Part shown: piece by piece, positions 17,258 to 24,748 of the stretch
Position numbering within the stretch: the first letter of the stretch is position 1
How the letters are laid out: each line of letters opens with the position of its first letter
Source of the DNA: Micromonospora sp. KC723
GTDB taxonomy: Bacteria > Actinomycetota > Actinomycetes > Mycobacteriales > Micromonosporaceae
Assembly: GCF_004348595.1 (NCBI RefSeq)
Contig: NZ_SMKD01000039.1
Span: forward strand, 1 to 42,095
Length of the DNA: 42,095 nucleotides
Direction: 5' to 3'
Program-made: the position numbers and the translations under genes
Notes under the pieces: model-generated
The model's database searches: none
Seen by the model: the letters and a program-made list of their open reading frames with translations, nothing else
What the model was told of the DNA's origin: nothing

Positions 17258-17334
17258 CCGGGCCGGACAGCGGGAAAGCGCCGCGACGACGGCGGCCCGG
17301 CAGGACGACGGGTCGGGGCGGCGGGAGCGGCGGG

Positions 17335-18267
17335 ATGCGGTTGACGGGGGTGGCGCGGGAGTCCGGCGGGATCGGACTGTCGGTGCGCACCACCCTGACC
17401 AACCCCAGCACCCGGCCCGGCCTGCGCCTACCCGGGCGGGTGGTGCTCACCGCCGGTCGGGACGACGTGCCGGTCCGGCGCGTCCGGCTGGGGTTGGTCG
17501 CCACCGCCGAACCCGATGATCCGGGCTCGCCGCGCCGGTTGGTGCAGTACCACCAGGTGCCGATCGCCGGCCGGTTCGTGGTGCCGGCGGGGCGGCGGCG
17601 GGCGGTCGACTTCGCGGTGCCGCTGCCCTGGGAGACCCCGGTGACGATCTTCGGCGGGGTGCCGTTGATGGGGTTGCGCACCGGACTGCGTACGGAGGTC
17701 TCCGTCGACCCCGAGCGGGACCGGGGGGCGATGGTGCCGGTCTTCGTCCACCCGCTCCCCACCCAGCAGCATGTCCTGGCCGCGTTGGACACGCTCGGTT
17801 TCGTGCTGCGGCAGGCGGGTCTCGTGCAGGGCCGGCTGCCCGGGGTGGAGCAGACCCTGCCGGTGCACCAGCGTCTCGGGTACTGGGTGGCGCCGTTGTA
17901 CGCCGGCCCGATGACCGAGCTGGAAGTGATCTTCGTGGCGAACTCGGCGGGGCTGGAGGTGCTGCTCTGGGTGGACCGCCGGCTCTCCCTGACCGGGATC
18001 AGTCACCAGAGCGTCAGCCGGTTCCGGATCTGGCACACCGGAGCGGCGCAGCGGGACTGGATCGCCACCGTGGACGGCTGGCTACGCGAGACGATCAACC
18101 GGCATGCGGCGGCGGCCGGCCGTTCCGACTGGTCGGCTCCGATCACCGAGTCGGCGCACGTCAGTCGCCCGCCGGACCAGCCGGTCGCGCCCGGTTACGG
18201 CCTCGGTGGCACCGCCGGCGGGCCGGGCATCGGCGGCGGCGGCGGGGGTGGCGGCGACGGCAGCTGA
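17335..18267 (+). CDS. Spo0M-like sporulation-control protein (arrestin-like fold)
   Basis: Encodes 310 residues from the ATG at 17335, preceded by GGGAG. The N-terminal ~130 residues (SVRTTLTNPSTRPG, RVRLGLVAT, WETPVTIFGG) form the beta-rich SpoOM domain (PF07070), which is arrestin-like. The next block (LPTQQHVLAALDTLGFVLRQ to IWHTGAAQRDW) is also typical of actinobacterial members. The C-terminus is a Gly-rich tail with eight consecutive Gly residues. In Bacillus, Spo0M affects sporulation onset; in actinobacteria the role is not settled. The gene is followed at once by a terminator hairpin overlapping its stop. Confidence 0.82.
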   Translation: MRLTGVARESGGIGLSVRTTLTNPSTRPGLRLPGRVVLTAGRDDVPVRRVRLGLVATAEPDDPGSPRRLVQYHQVPIAGRFVVPAGRRRAVDFAVPLPWETPVTIFGGVPLMGLRTGLRTEVSVDPERDRGAMVPVFVHPLPTQQHVLAALDTLGFVLRQAGLVQGRLPGVEQTLPVHQRLGYWVAPLYAGPMTELEVIFVANSAGLEVLLWVDRRLSLTGISHQSVSRFRIWHTGAAQRDWIATVDGWLRETINRHAAAAGRSDWSAPITESAHVSRPPDQPVAPGYGLGGTAGGPGIGGGGGGGGDGS

Positions 18268-18278
18268 CCGCTGCCGTC
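18256..18278. terminator. Bidirectional terminator hairpin between convergent genes
   Basis: GACGGCAGC (18256-18264) pairs with GCTGCCGTC (18270-18278) around a 5-base loop. The hairpin spans the stop codon of the Spo0M-like gene and abuts the stop of the convergent PNPOx-GNAT gene. There is no U-tract, as is common in high-GC actinobacteria. Confidence 0.65.
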
Positions 18279-19523
18279 TCACCCCACCGGTGCGGCCCGG
18301 CGAAGCTTCTCCCGCAGCCTGGCCCGCGCCGTCGGCCACTCGTCGACGGTCATCGCGAACTGCACGGTGTCCCGCCAGGAGCCGTCGGGGCGCTGCCGGT
18401 GCATCCGCAGCACGCCCTCCCGGGTCGCGCCGAGCCGCTCGATGGCCGCCTGCGAGCGGCTGTTGCGGATGTCGGTGTGCCAGACCACCCGCACCGCGCC
18501 CAGGTCGTCGAAGGCCCGGCCGAGCAGCAGCAGCTTCGCCTCGGTGTTGATGCCCGTGCGCCACCAGGGTCGACCCAGCCAGGTGTGCCCGATCGCCACC
18601 GATCGCCGCTGCGGGTCGATCTCGTAGTAGGAGGTGCTGCCGACCACCGCCCCCGTCCGCGCGCAGCGCTGCACCCACGGCACCCGCTCGCCGCGATGCC
18701 GGGCGGCGAGCGCGGTGGCGACGATCGCCCGCATGTCGGCGAGCCCGGCCGGCAGCGGGTTGCCCAGGTGGGCGAAGACCTCGGGCTCGGCGGTGGCGGC
18801 GAAGAGCTCGTCGGCGTGGGCCAGGTCCAGCGGCTCCAGCAGCACGTGCGCGCCGCGCAACTCTGCCGGCTCCCGCCAGGGTGACACCGGCGCGCGCAGG
18901 TACGCCGGCACCGGCGCGGTCACCCCGACGTCCGGCTCGGGCAGCCCGGCGGTCAGCCGCACCGGCACCACCCCGGCCCAGTGCGGCAGGTCGAGGTCGG
19001 CCGGCTCGTCCACGACGCCGCCGGTGCGGGCCCGCACCGACACCTCGCGCAACGGCAGGGCCAGCACCGCCGTCTCGGCCAACTCCCGACGGCTCGGTGG
19101 GCGGCTGTCGGCGCTCCGCCCGGCGCCCACCTTGTCCACCAGCGCGGTCAGCACCTTCCGCTTCTCGTCCTCGCCGGTGACCAGGTGCGCCACGCCGTGC
19201 GCCACCACCGAGCGGTAGTTGGCGCTGTGGTGGAACTGGGAGCGGCCGTAGACCAGCCCGTCGAGCAGCGTGACCGCGACGCACACCGGCAGCCCGGCGT
19301 CGCCCCTCGCGGCGAGCAGCGGCCGACCGCCGGTGGAGCCGTGCAGGTAGAGGGTGTCGCCGACGCGTACGTGCAGGGTGGGCAGCAGCCGGGGCTCGCC
19401 GTCCACGGCGAACCCGAGTACGCAGTGGTAGGCCTCGTCGAGCACCGCGTGCGCCGCTGCGCGGTCGTAGCTCATCCGGTCCCGGTAGCGGCTGGCGGTG
19501 GTCCGCGCGGTCGGGGTGTACAT
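18279..19523 (-). CDS. Fusion of a PNPOx-like FMN-binding domain and a GNAT N-acetyltransferase
   Basis: Encodes 414 residues from the ATG at 19523, with AGGTGG upstream. Residues ~10-220 are a split-barrel flavin-binding domain like pyridoxamine-phosphate oxidase (AYHCVLGFAVDGEPRLLPT, DTLYLHGSTGGRPLL, YRSVVAHGVAHLVTG). Residues ~245-410 are a RimJ/RimL-like GNAT acetyltransferase (HVLLEPLDLAHADELFAA, IGHTWLGRPWWRTGINTEAKLLLL, RNSRSQAAIERLGATREG). The two domains should bind FMN and acetyl-CoA. Substrates are unknown; a link to vitamin B6 or a modified amine is inference from the divergent MocR-type regulator, which shares its 36-bp promoter region. Confidence 0.88.
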   Translation of the reverse strand: MYTPTARTTASRYRDRMSYDRAAAHAVLDEAYHCVLGFAVDGEPRLLPTLHVRVGDTLYLHGSTGGRPLLAARGDAGLPVCVAVTLLDGLVYGRSQFHHSANYRSVVAHGVAHLVTGEDEKRKVLTALVDKVGAGRSADSRPPSRRELAETAVLALPLREVSVRARTGGVVDEPADLDLPHWAGVVPVRLTAGLPEPDVGVTAPVPAYLRAPVSPWREPAELRGAHVLLEPLDLAHADELFAATAEPEVFAHLGNPLPAGLADMRAIVATALAARHRGERVPWVQRCARTGAVVGSTSYYEIDPQRRSVAIGHTWLGRPWWRTGINTEAKLLLLGRAFDDLGAVRVVWHTDIRNSRSQAAIERLGATREGVLRMHRQRPDGSWRDTVQFAMTVDEWPTARARLREKLRRAAPVG

Positions 19524-19535
19524 GACATTCCACCT

Positions 19536-19550
19536 TTGTTCTAGTACAAT
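19536..19550 (+). promoter_or_regulatory. Shared operator and promoter between the fusion gene and the MocR regulator
   Basis: TTGTtCTAGtACAA (19536-19549) is a 14-bp palindrome with two mismatched central positions and outer GT...AC pairs typical of GntR-family operators. It overlaps TACAAT (19545-19550), the -10 of the regulator gene. Because only 36 bases separate the two divergent start codons, one bound dimer could control both genes. The regulator's GTG begins 10 bases after the hexamer, so its message is leaderless or nearly so. Confidence 0.6.
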
Positions 19551-19559
19551 CTCCGAACT

Positions 19560-20897
19560 GTGGCAGTACGTTATCAGATCGACGGCGCGACCTCCGCCGC
19601 GATTTCGGCCAGCGTGGAAGCGGGCATCCGCGCCGGCGCGCTGGAGCCGGGCGAGCTGCTGCCCGCCGTCCGCGCGCTCGCCGCCGCGCTGGCCGTCAGC
19701 CCGGCCACCGTCGCGCGGGCCTACCAGGAGCTGCGCCAGCGGGGCCTGGTGGTCACCGCCGGCCGGCACGGCACCCGGGTGCGGCTTTGCCCACCGGTCG
19801 CCGCCCGCCGCGTCGCGCTCCGCCCGACACCCGCGCCGGGCAGTCGCGACCTGTCGCAGGGGCACCCCGACCTGCGGCTGCTGCCCCCGCTCGGCCCACA
19901 TCTGGCCGCGCTCGCCACCGAGGTCGGCCCACCCGTGGGGTACGCCTCGACCGCCGTGCTTCCCGCGCTCGCCGAGGCCGCCCGGGAGCGCCTCACCGCC
20001 GACGGTGTGCCCGCCGAGGAGGTCATTGTCACCGGCGGCGCGCTGGACGGCATCGAGCGGCTCCTCGCCGCCCACCTGCGCCCCGGCGACGCGGTGGCGG
20101 TGGAGGACCCGGGCTGGGCCAACCTGCTCGACCTGGTGGCCGCGGCGGGCCTGCGTCCGGTCGGCGTGCCGGTGGACGAGGACGGCCCCACGGTGACCGG
20201 CGTGCGGGACGCCCTGGCCCTCGGCGCACGGGCGCTGGTGGTGACCAGCCGCGCGCAGAACCCGACCGGCGCCGCCGTCTCCGCCGGCCGTGCCGCCGCG
20301 TTGCGCGAGTTGCTCACCGGCCGTGACGTGCTGCTCGTCGAGGACGACCACGCCGCCGAGTTGGCCCGTGTCCCGTTGCACCCGCTGGCCGGGGCGACTT
20401 CGACCTGGGCCTTCGTCCGGTCGGTGAGCAAACCCCTCGGGCCCGACCTACGGCTGGCGGTGCTGACCGGTGACGAGGCGACGGTGGCCCGGGTGGCCGG
20501 CCGGGCCCGGGTCGGCGCGGGTTGGGTCTCCACGGTGCTGCAACGTCTCGTGTTGTCGCTGTGGCGCGACCCGGCCACCGCCGCGCTGGTCCGCCGGGCG
20601 GGGCAGGAGTACGACCGGCGCCGCGACGCCCTCCTCGCCGCCCTCGCCGACCGGGGGCTGACCGGGTACGCCCGCACCGGCATCAACGTCTGGCTGCCGG
20701 TGCCGGACGAGACGGTCGCGGTCACCGCGCTGCGCGACGCCGGCTGGTCCGTCGCGCCGGGCGCGCTCTTCCGGATCGGGGCCGGTCCGGCCGTCCGGGT
20801 CACCGTCAGCACGCTGGACGACGCCGAGGTCGGGCCCCTCGCCGACGCGATCGCGGCTGCCGTGCGCCCGACCGGTCCGGCCGGCTTCACCGCCTGA
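19560..20897 (+). CDS. MocR-type (GntR HTH plus aminotransferase-like) transcriptional regulator
   Basis: Encodes 445 residues. The N-terminal ~75 residues are a GntR winged helix (LAVSPATVARAYQELRQRGLV). From ~95 to the end there is an aminotransferase class I-like domain. It has the PLP-binding lysine at residue 291 in SVSKPLGPDLRLA, plus ARNPTG-like RAQNPTG (231-237) and an acidic EDDH at 261-264. MocR proteins sense PLP or an amino acid adduct with it. PdxR, the best-known type, controls vitamin B6 synthesis. The divergent PNPOx-GNAT gene is the likely target. No pdxST genes are near, so calling it PdxR would go too far. Confidence 0.88.
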   Translation: MAVRYQIDGATSAAISASVEAGIRAGALEPGELLPAVRALAAALAVSPATVARAYQELRQRGLVVTAGRHGTRVRLCPPVAARRVALRPTPAPGSRDLSQGHPDLRLLPPLGPHLAALATEVGPPVGYASTAVLPALAEAARERLTADGVPAEEVIVTGGALDGIERLLAAHLRPGDAVAVEDPGWANLLDLVAAAGLRPVGVPVDEDGPTVTGVRDALALGARALVVTSRAQNPTGAAVSAGRAAALRELLTGRDVLLVEDDHAAELARVPLHPLAGATSTWAFVRSVSKPLGPDLRLAVLTGDEATVARVAGRARVGAGWVSTVLQRLVLSLWRDPATAALVRRAGQEYDRRRDALLAALADRGLTGYARTGINVWLPVPDETVAVTALRDAGWSVAPGALFRIGAGPAVRVTVSTLDDAEVGPLADAIAAAVRPTGPAGFTA

Positions 20898-20972
20898 GCC
20901 CGCCGACCTGCTGCCACCGACGAGGTTGCCGCGCCCACGGGCGACCAGGCCATGTGCTGCGCACCCGACCCC

Positions 20973-20997
20973 CGGGGCGGCGCACCCGGCCGCCCCG
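20973..20997 (+). terminator. Terminator-like hairpin after the MocR gene
   Basis: CGGGGCGGC (20973-20981) pairs with GCCGCCCCG (20989-20997) around a 7-base loop. It lies in the 153-base gap between two convergent genes and could serve both. Confidence 0.6.
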
Positions 20998-21050
20998 ACC
21001 GACCAGATCTAGGCGAGTTGCCGTCCACACGTCCGGGCGGGGGTGACGCG

Positions 21051-21965
21051 TCAGGTGATGACCGGCCCACGATGGACCCACCGGGCCAGGTCCGGTTCGA
21101 AGAGCTCGCGGACGCGTGTTTCGTAGCGTCGCAGGTCGTCCTGGTCGAGCAGGTCACGCCACTGGCCGCTGGCGCCTCGATTGAAGAAGCGGTGTGGGTC
21201 CCGCCACAGCGTGATCTCCGGCGCCAACTCGTCCGCGCGGGCGCGCATCGCGTCAAAGCTCGCGGCGTTCAGCAACTCCGGCCACCGCTGCTCGGGGATC
21301 TCGATGCCAAGACGCGCCGCGAGCCCCCTCATCTGCCCTTCCAGATCGGTCTTCAGGTCGTCGTAGTGGAGCAGCAGGACATTCGGCTCGTCCCTCGCCT
21401 GCCAGAATGTGGACAAGTGACGGCACAGCGCCGGAAGGCCCACCAGCGTGTCGTCGTTGTCGATCCACGACCAGAACCGCTCGCGCGCGGACTCCGACCG
21501 CTCCGGCAATCCGGTGGGCGTCGACGGGTCGATGTCATCCATCCCGACCGCGACCGCACGCATCGCCATCGCCACGTCGAGATCGGCGTTGTCGCTGTGG
21601 TTGTCCCAGGAGATCGCGACGTCTCGCGGGTCGCGGGCCACGCAGATGTAGGTGATTCGGTCGTCGAAGGGCAGGCCGTCGAGGGGGGTGTGGGTCTTCA
21701 TGAAGCGGCGATGGGGCTGCGCTTCCAGGTCGGCCAGCACATCGTCGAGGCGGTGGGTCAGGACATCCGGCCAGCGTGATATGGCGTCCAGGGCACGGGG
21801 GAGTGCGGGCGTCTGGAATATCAGCAAAGCGCAGATCATCTGCGTCCACGTCGTCCCGCATTTCGGCGGCGAGGAGATCACGATATCTCCGGCACGAAAC
21901 GGAACGTGATCCCATCTTTCGGTATCCATCAGTATCGTTCGATACCTTGTCGCGGGTGGCCGCAC
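21051..21965 (-). CDS. Sulfotransferase (PAPS-dependent)
   Basis: Encodes 304 residues from the GTG at 21965, which has GAGG 7-8 bases upstream; an ATG at 21929 is the alternative. The family moves sulfate from PAPS to a hydroxyl or amine of a small molecule. Seen: the 5'-phosphosulfate loop PPKCGTTWTQ, KTHTPL with the likely catalytic His, the 3'-phosphate site ARDPRDVAISWDNH, and the C-terminal RGASGQWRDLL. The acceptor is unknown. Its 5' part uses AT-richer codons than the neighbours (ATA, AAA, TAT), and the flanks are AT-richer too. This suggests recent transfer. It is divergent from udgX and convergent with the MocR gene. Confidence 0.9.
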   Translation of the reverse strand: MRPPATRYRTILMDTERWDHVPFRAGDIVISSPPKCGTTWTQMICALLIFQTPALPRALDAISRWPDVLTHRLDDVLADLEAQPHRRFMKTHTPLDGLPFDDRITYICVARDPRDVAISWDNHSDNADLDVAMAMRAVAVGMDDIDPSTPTGLPERSESARERFWSWIDNDDTLVGLPALCRHLSTFWQARDEPNVLLLHYDDLKTDLEGQMRGLAARLGIEIPEQRWPELLNAASFDAMRARADELAPEITLWRDPHRFFNRGASGQWRDLLDQDDLRRYETRVRELFEPDLARWVHRGPVIT

Positions 21966-21986
21966 CGTGCACCTCGCCTCGATACC
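21921..21986 (-). promoter_or_regulatory. Cluster of GTATC/GATAC half-sites at the sulfotransferase start
   Basis: A perfect palindrome GTATCG-TT-CGATAC (21932-21945) lies between the two possible start codons. Additional half-sites occur at 21921 (GGTATC) and 21981 (GATACC). The arrangement resembles a multi-site operator for a dimeric repressor. It may overlap the first codons if the GTG start is used. Confidence 0.4.
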
Positions 21987-22005
21987 TGAATCATCGACAG
22001 CTAGG

Positions 22006-22035
22006 AATGTAGCGACGGGTTCGTTGGCGGACAAG
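22006..22035 (-). promoter_or_regulatory. Sulfotransferase promoter
   Basis: On the minus strand TTGTCC (22035-22030) and TACATT (22011-22006) are separated by 18 bases, close to the housekeeping sigma factor consensus. Transcription would start near 21999, giving a ~34-base leader to the GTG at 21965. This supports that start. Confidence 0.5.
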
Positions 22036-22107
22036 GAGCCGACTCGGCGTAACCCGGTCCTGGCCCGCGCCGGGCGGGTCCCGCCGCGTGCGCGCCGCCG
22101 CGCGGGG

Positions 22108-22113
22108 TAGAAC
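22108..22113 (+). promoter_or_regulatory. -10 element of udgX, probably leaderless
   Basis: TAGAAC lies seven bases before the ATG at 22121, and no ribosome site is visible. The last base departs from TANNNT, so this is weaker than the other leaderless candidates. Confidence 0.35.
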
Positions 22114-22120
22114 TGTCGGC

Positions 22121-22822
22121 ATGGCCGAGCAGACCGACGCACCCGGTGCCCAGCACTTCATCCCGCCACAGGCCGACACCCTGGACCAGTTGCGCGCCGC
22201 CGCCGCCGGCTGCCAGGGCTGCGAGCTGTACCGGGACGCCTCCCAGACGGTCTTCGGCCGGGGCGACGAGGGTGCCCGGGTGGTCTTCGTCGGCGAGCAG
22301 CCCGGCGACATGGAGGACCAGAAGGGTCTGCCCTTCGTCGGTCCGGCCGGGCGGTTGCTGCGCAAGGCGGTGGACGACGCCGGGATCGACCCGGGTCACC
22401 TCTACCTCACCAACGCGGTGAAGCACTTCCGCTTCGAGCTGCGCGGCAGGCGGCGGATCCACCAGACGCCGGACCGGGTGCACATCACCGCCTGCCGGCC
22501 CTGGCTGGTGGCCGAGTTCTCCCGGCTCCACCCGGAGCTGGTGGTGGTGCTCGGGGCGACCGCCGCGAAGGCGCTGCTCGGCCCCACGTTCCGGGTCACC
22601 CGGCAGCGTGGCGAGCTGCTGCCCTGGCCGGCCTCCGCGCAGCGGCCGGAGGACTTCGCCCGGGTACCGGTGGACAGTGCCGGGAAGGTGGCCGACGCCC
22701 CCGCCGCGCAGCTGCTCGCCACCATCCACCCGTCCGCCGTGCTGCGCGCCGACGACCAGGACAAGGCGTACGAGGGGCTGGTCGCCGACCTCACCGTCGC
22801 CGCCCGCGCCCTCGCCCGCTGA
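22121..22822 (+). CDS. UdgX-type uracil-DNA glycosylase
   Basis: Encodes 233 residues. UdgX removes uracil from DNA and stays covalently attached to the abasic site. The diagnostic R-loop is present as RRRIHQTP (residues 110-117), with His114 equivalent to the covalent-bond His of Mycobacterium smegmatis UdgX. Motif A is GEQPGD (58-63) and motif B is HPSAVLRA near the C-terminus. Iron-sulfur ligands: Cys31 and Cys34 at the N-terminus and Cys125 in ITACRPW are seen, but no fourth Cys is evident. His102 in VKHFRF may supply the fourth ligand (inference). It stands alone. Length is normal for the family. Confidence 0.92.
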   Translation: MAEQTDAPGAQHFIPPQADTLDQLRAAAAGCQGCELYRDASQTVFGRGDEGARVVFVGEQPGDMEDQKGLPFVGPAGRLLRKAVDDAGIDPGHLYLTNAVKHFRFELRGRRRIHQTPDRVHITACRPWLVAEFSRLHPELVVVLGATAAKALLGPTFRVTRQRGELLPWPASAQRPEDFARVPVDSAGKVADAPAAQLLATIHPSAVLRADDQDKAYEGLVADLTVAARALAR

Positions 22823-22870
22823 CCACTCGTCCTCGGCTGCTCGCCTCCGCCGCCCCCGCCGTCCCGCCGG

Positions 22871-22945
22871 GCCGTGCCTGGCCTGGCCGTGCCTGGCCTG
22901 GCCGTGCCTGGCCTGGCCGTGCCTGGCCTGGCCGTGCCTGGCCTG
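22871..22945 (+). repeat. Five perfect copies of a 15-bp tandem repeat
   Basis: The unit GCCGTGCCTGGCCTG is repeated five times without a mismatch, then continues as GCCGG. It occupies part of the 305-base gene-free gap (22823-23127) between udgX and the MFS gene. Perfect identity implies recent expansion, so copy number is likely to vary between strains. Nothing else but a GC-rich spacer and the MFS ribosome site (AGGAG, ~9 bases before 23128) was seen in the gap. Confidence 0.9.
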
Positions 22946-23127
22946 GCCGGGTGGCCGGCCGAATGTGCCGCTACCTGCGCCATCCGCCCCGCGGTTGGGC
23001 CGCAACGCCGCAAGTCGTGCTGGCCGGGGCCGCCGGCCGCCCGGGGCGGGCGGGCTGCTGGCGGGGTGGCCGGTCCGTGTGCGCGAGGATGGGGCAGCAC
23101 ATCGCCCCTTACCGCAGGAGCCCCTCG

Positions 23128-24435
23128 ATGGCCGCGTACCTGACCACACCGACCGCCCCGGCGGATGTCGCGCCGATCCAGCGGCGCACCCTGCGCCTGC
23201 TCTTCGGCACCCAGATCATCGGCGGCGTCGGCGTCACCATCGGGATCGCCGTCGGGGCACTGCTCGCCGCCCGGATCGCCGGGACGGCGGTGGCCGGGCT
23301 CGCGCAGAGCGCCGCGGTGGTCGGCGCGGCGTTGCTCGCCGTCCCGGTCACCCGCGTGATCACCGGGTACGGCCGGCGGCCGGGGCTGGTGCTCGCGTAC
23401 CTGACCGGCGCGGTGGGCGGGGTGCTGGTGGTGCTCGCCGCGGCGACCGGCTGGGTGCCGCTGCTCTTTCTCGGCATGCTGCTCTTCGGCGGCGGCACCG
23501 CGGCCAACCTCCAGGCCCGCTACGCGGCGGTGGACCTCGCCGAACCGGCCCGGCGGGGCCGGCAGTTGTCGCTGATCGTCTGGGCCACCACCCTCGGCGC
23601 GGTGGCCGCGCCGAACTTCGCCGCCCTCGCCGACCGGGTCACGCACCGCTGGGGGCTGCCGCCGCTGGCCGGGCCGTTCGCGTTCAGCGCGGTGGCGTTT
23701 GTGCTGGCCGCGGTCGTACTGCTGCTCCTGTTGCGGCCCGACCCGCTGCTCACCGCGCGCCGGCTCGTGGCGGCCGGGGCCGGCGTCGTGCCGCCCGCCG
23801 GCCCGCCGGGGGCGGTCGCGCCGCGGGCCGGGATGCGGGCGGCCTGGCGGGTGGTAGTCGCCCGGCCGGCCGCCCGGCTCGGCATCGCCGCCGTCGCGGT
23901 CGGCCACCTGGTGATGGTGGCGGTGATGGCGATGACCCCGGTACGCCTCGGCGAGTCGCACTCCGACGTGGACGTGCTGCGGGTGGTGGGCGTGGTGCTG
24001 AGCCTGCACATCGCCGGCATGTACGCGCTCGCCCCGGTGGTGGGCTGGCTCACCGACCGGGCCGGCCGGCGCGCGGTGATCCTCGGTGGGATCGCCGTCC
24101 TGCTGGCGGCCTGCGCGGTGGCCGGCACCGCCGGGCACCACACGCCGCTGCTCTCGCTCGGCCTGGTGCTGTTGGGGCTGGGCTGGTCGGGGACAATGGT
24201 CGCCGGCTCGACCCTGCTGTCGGAGGCGGTGCCGACCGACGTTCGGCCGGGTGTGCAGGGACTGTCGGACCTGACCATGGGGCTGGCCGGGGCGGGCGCC
24301 GCGGCGGTCAGCGGGTTTGTCATGCGGGTGGCGGGATATCCGACGCTGACCCTGCTGGCGGCGATCGCGGTGGTGCCCCTGCTGGCGCTAGCGTTGCGTC
24401 CGGCGCCGTCCGGGGCGCTCGACGGGGAGGGCTGA
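23128..24435 (+). CDS. MFS transporter
   Basis: Encodes 435 residues with about 12 membrane helices in two halves. The start ATG has AGGAG upstream. The loop between helices 2 and 3 has ITGYGRRPGLV, and the equivalent loop of the second half has WLTDRAGRRAVI, both matching the MFS D-R-x-G-R motif. A long Pro/Ala/Gly-rich central loop (PPAGPPGAVAPRAG) joins the halves. The substrate is not predictable; drug/proton antiport is one option. Four bases separate its stop from DUF3046, so the two may be co-transcribed. Confidence 0.85.
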   Translation: MAAYLTTPTAPADVAPIQRRTLRLLFGTQIIGGVGVTIGIAVGALLAARIAGTAVAGLAQSAAVVGAALLAVPVTRVITGYGRRPGLVLAYLTGAVGGVLVVLAAATGWVPLLFLGMLLFGGGTAANLQARYAAVDLAEPARRGRQLSLIVWATTLGAVAAPNFAALADRVTHRWGLPPLAGPFAFSAVAFVLAAVVLLLLLRPDPLLTARRLVAAGAGVVPPAGPPGAVAPRAGMRAAWRVVVARPAARLGIAAVAVGHLVMVAVMAMTPVRLGESHSDVDVLRVVGVVLSLHIAGMYALAPVVGWLTDRAGRRAVILGGIAVLLAACAVAGTAGHHTPLLSLGLVLLGLGWSGTMVAGSTLLSEAVPTDVRPGVQGLSDLTMGLAGAGAAAVSGFVMRVAGYPTLTLLAAIAVVPLLALALRPAPSGALDGEG

Positions 24436-24439
24436 TCAC

Positions 24440-24640
24440 GTGCGGCTGACCGATTTCTGGACCCGGCTGGAGGAGGCCTTCGGGTCGGGTTACGCGGCCA
24501 GCATCGCCAGCGACCAGGTGCTCTCCCAACTGGGCGGGCGGACCATCGTGCAGGCGCTCGCCGAGGGTGAGGAGACACACGTGGTGTGGCGGGCGGTCGT
24601 CGCCGCCTATCCCGACCGGGTGCCCGCCCGGCTACGCTGA
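24440..24640 (+). CDS. DUF3046 family protein
   Basis: Encodes 66 residues from a GTG with GGGGAGGG ahead of it. [34 protein letters not shown] and the end [18 protein letters not shown] identify DUF3046, a small actinobacterial family almost always found just upstream of recA. Function unknown. Its constant link to recA suggests a part in recombination or the SOS response, but this is inference from context. Confidence 0.93.
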   Translation: MRLTDFWTRLEEAFGSGYAASIASDQVLSQLGGRTIVQALAEGEETHVVWRAVVAAYPDRVPARLR

Positions 24641-24678
24641 GCAGCCTTTTCGCCACTTCCGCGTGTCACTTGCCGAGT

Positions 24679-24692
24679 CGTACATCTGTTCG
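24679..24692 (+). promoter_or_regulatory. LexA (SOS) box-like site upstream of recA
   Basis: CGTACATCTGTTCG fits the actinobacterial LexA box CGAAC-N4-GTTCG with one mismatch (GTAC for GAAC). Location ~145 bases before the recA ATG is reasonable for a LexA-controlled distal promoter. Confidence 0.55.
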
Positions 24693-24696
24693 GCTA

Positions 24697-24723
24697 TTGT
24701 CCACAGCGAGGTGCTTGTCCACA
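24697..24723 (+). promoter_or_regulatory. Two perfect DnaA boxes in the recA promoter region
   Basis: TTGTCCACA occurs at 24697-24705 and again at 24715-24723, in the same orientation, 18 bases apart. This is exactly the DnaA box consensus of Streptomyces and mycobacteria. A following G is also shared by both copies. They lie between the LexA-like box and the PafBC-type promoter. A function in regulating recA by DnaA is inference. Confidence 0.6.
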
Positions 24724-24748
24724 GCTCACGGCCGGTCGGCTGGTTTTC

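Noticed and set aside
19560..20897. Naming the MocR gene pdxR
   Set aside because: No pdxS or pdxT is in the neighbourhood and MocR regulators have diverse targets.
22871..22945. Possible CRISPR array
   Set aside because: The 15-bp units are directly abutting with no spacers, so this is a simple tandem repeat.
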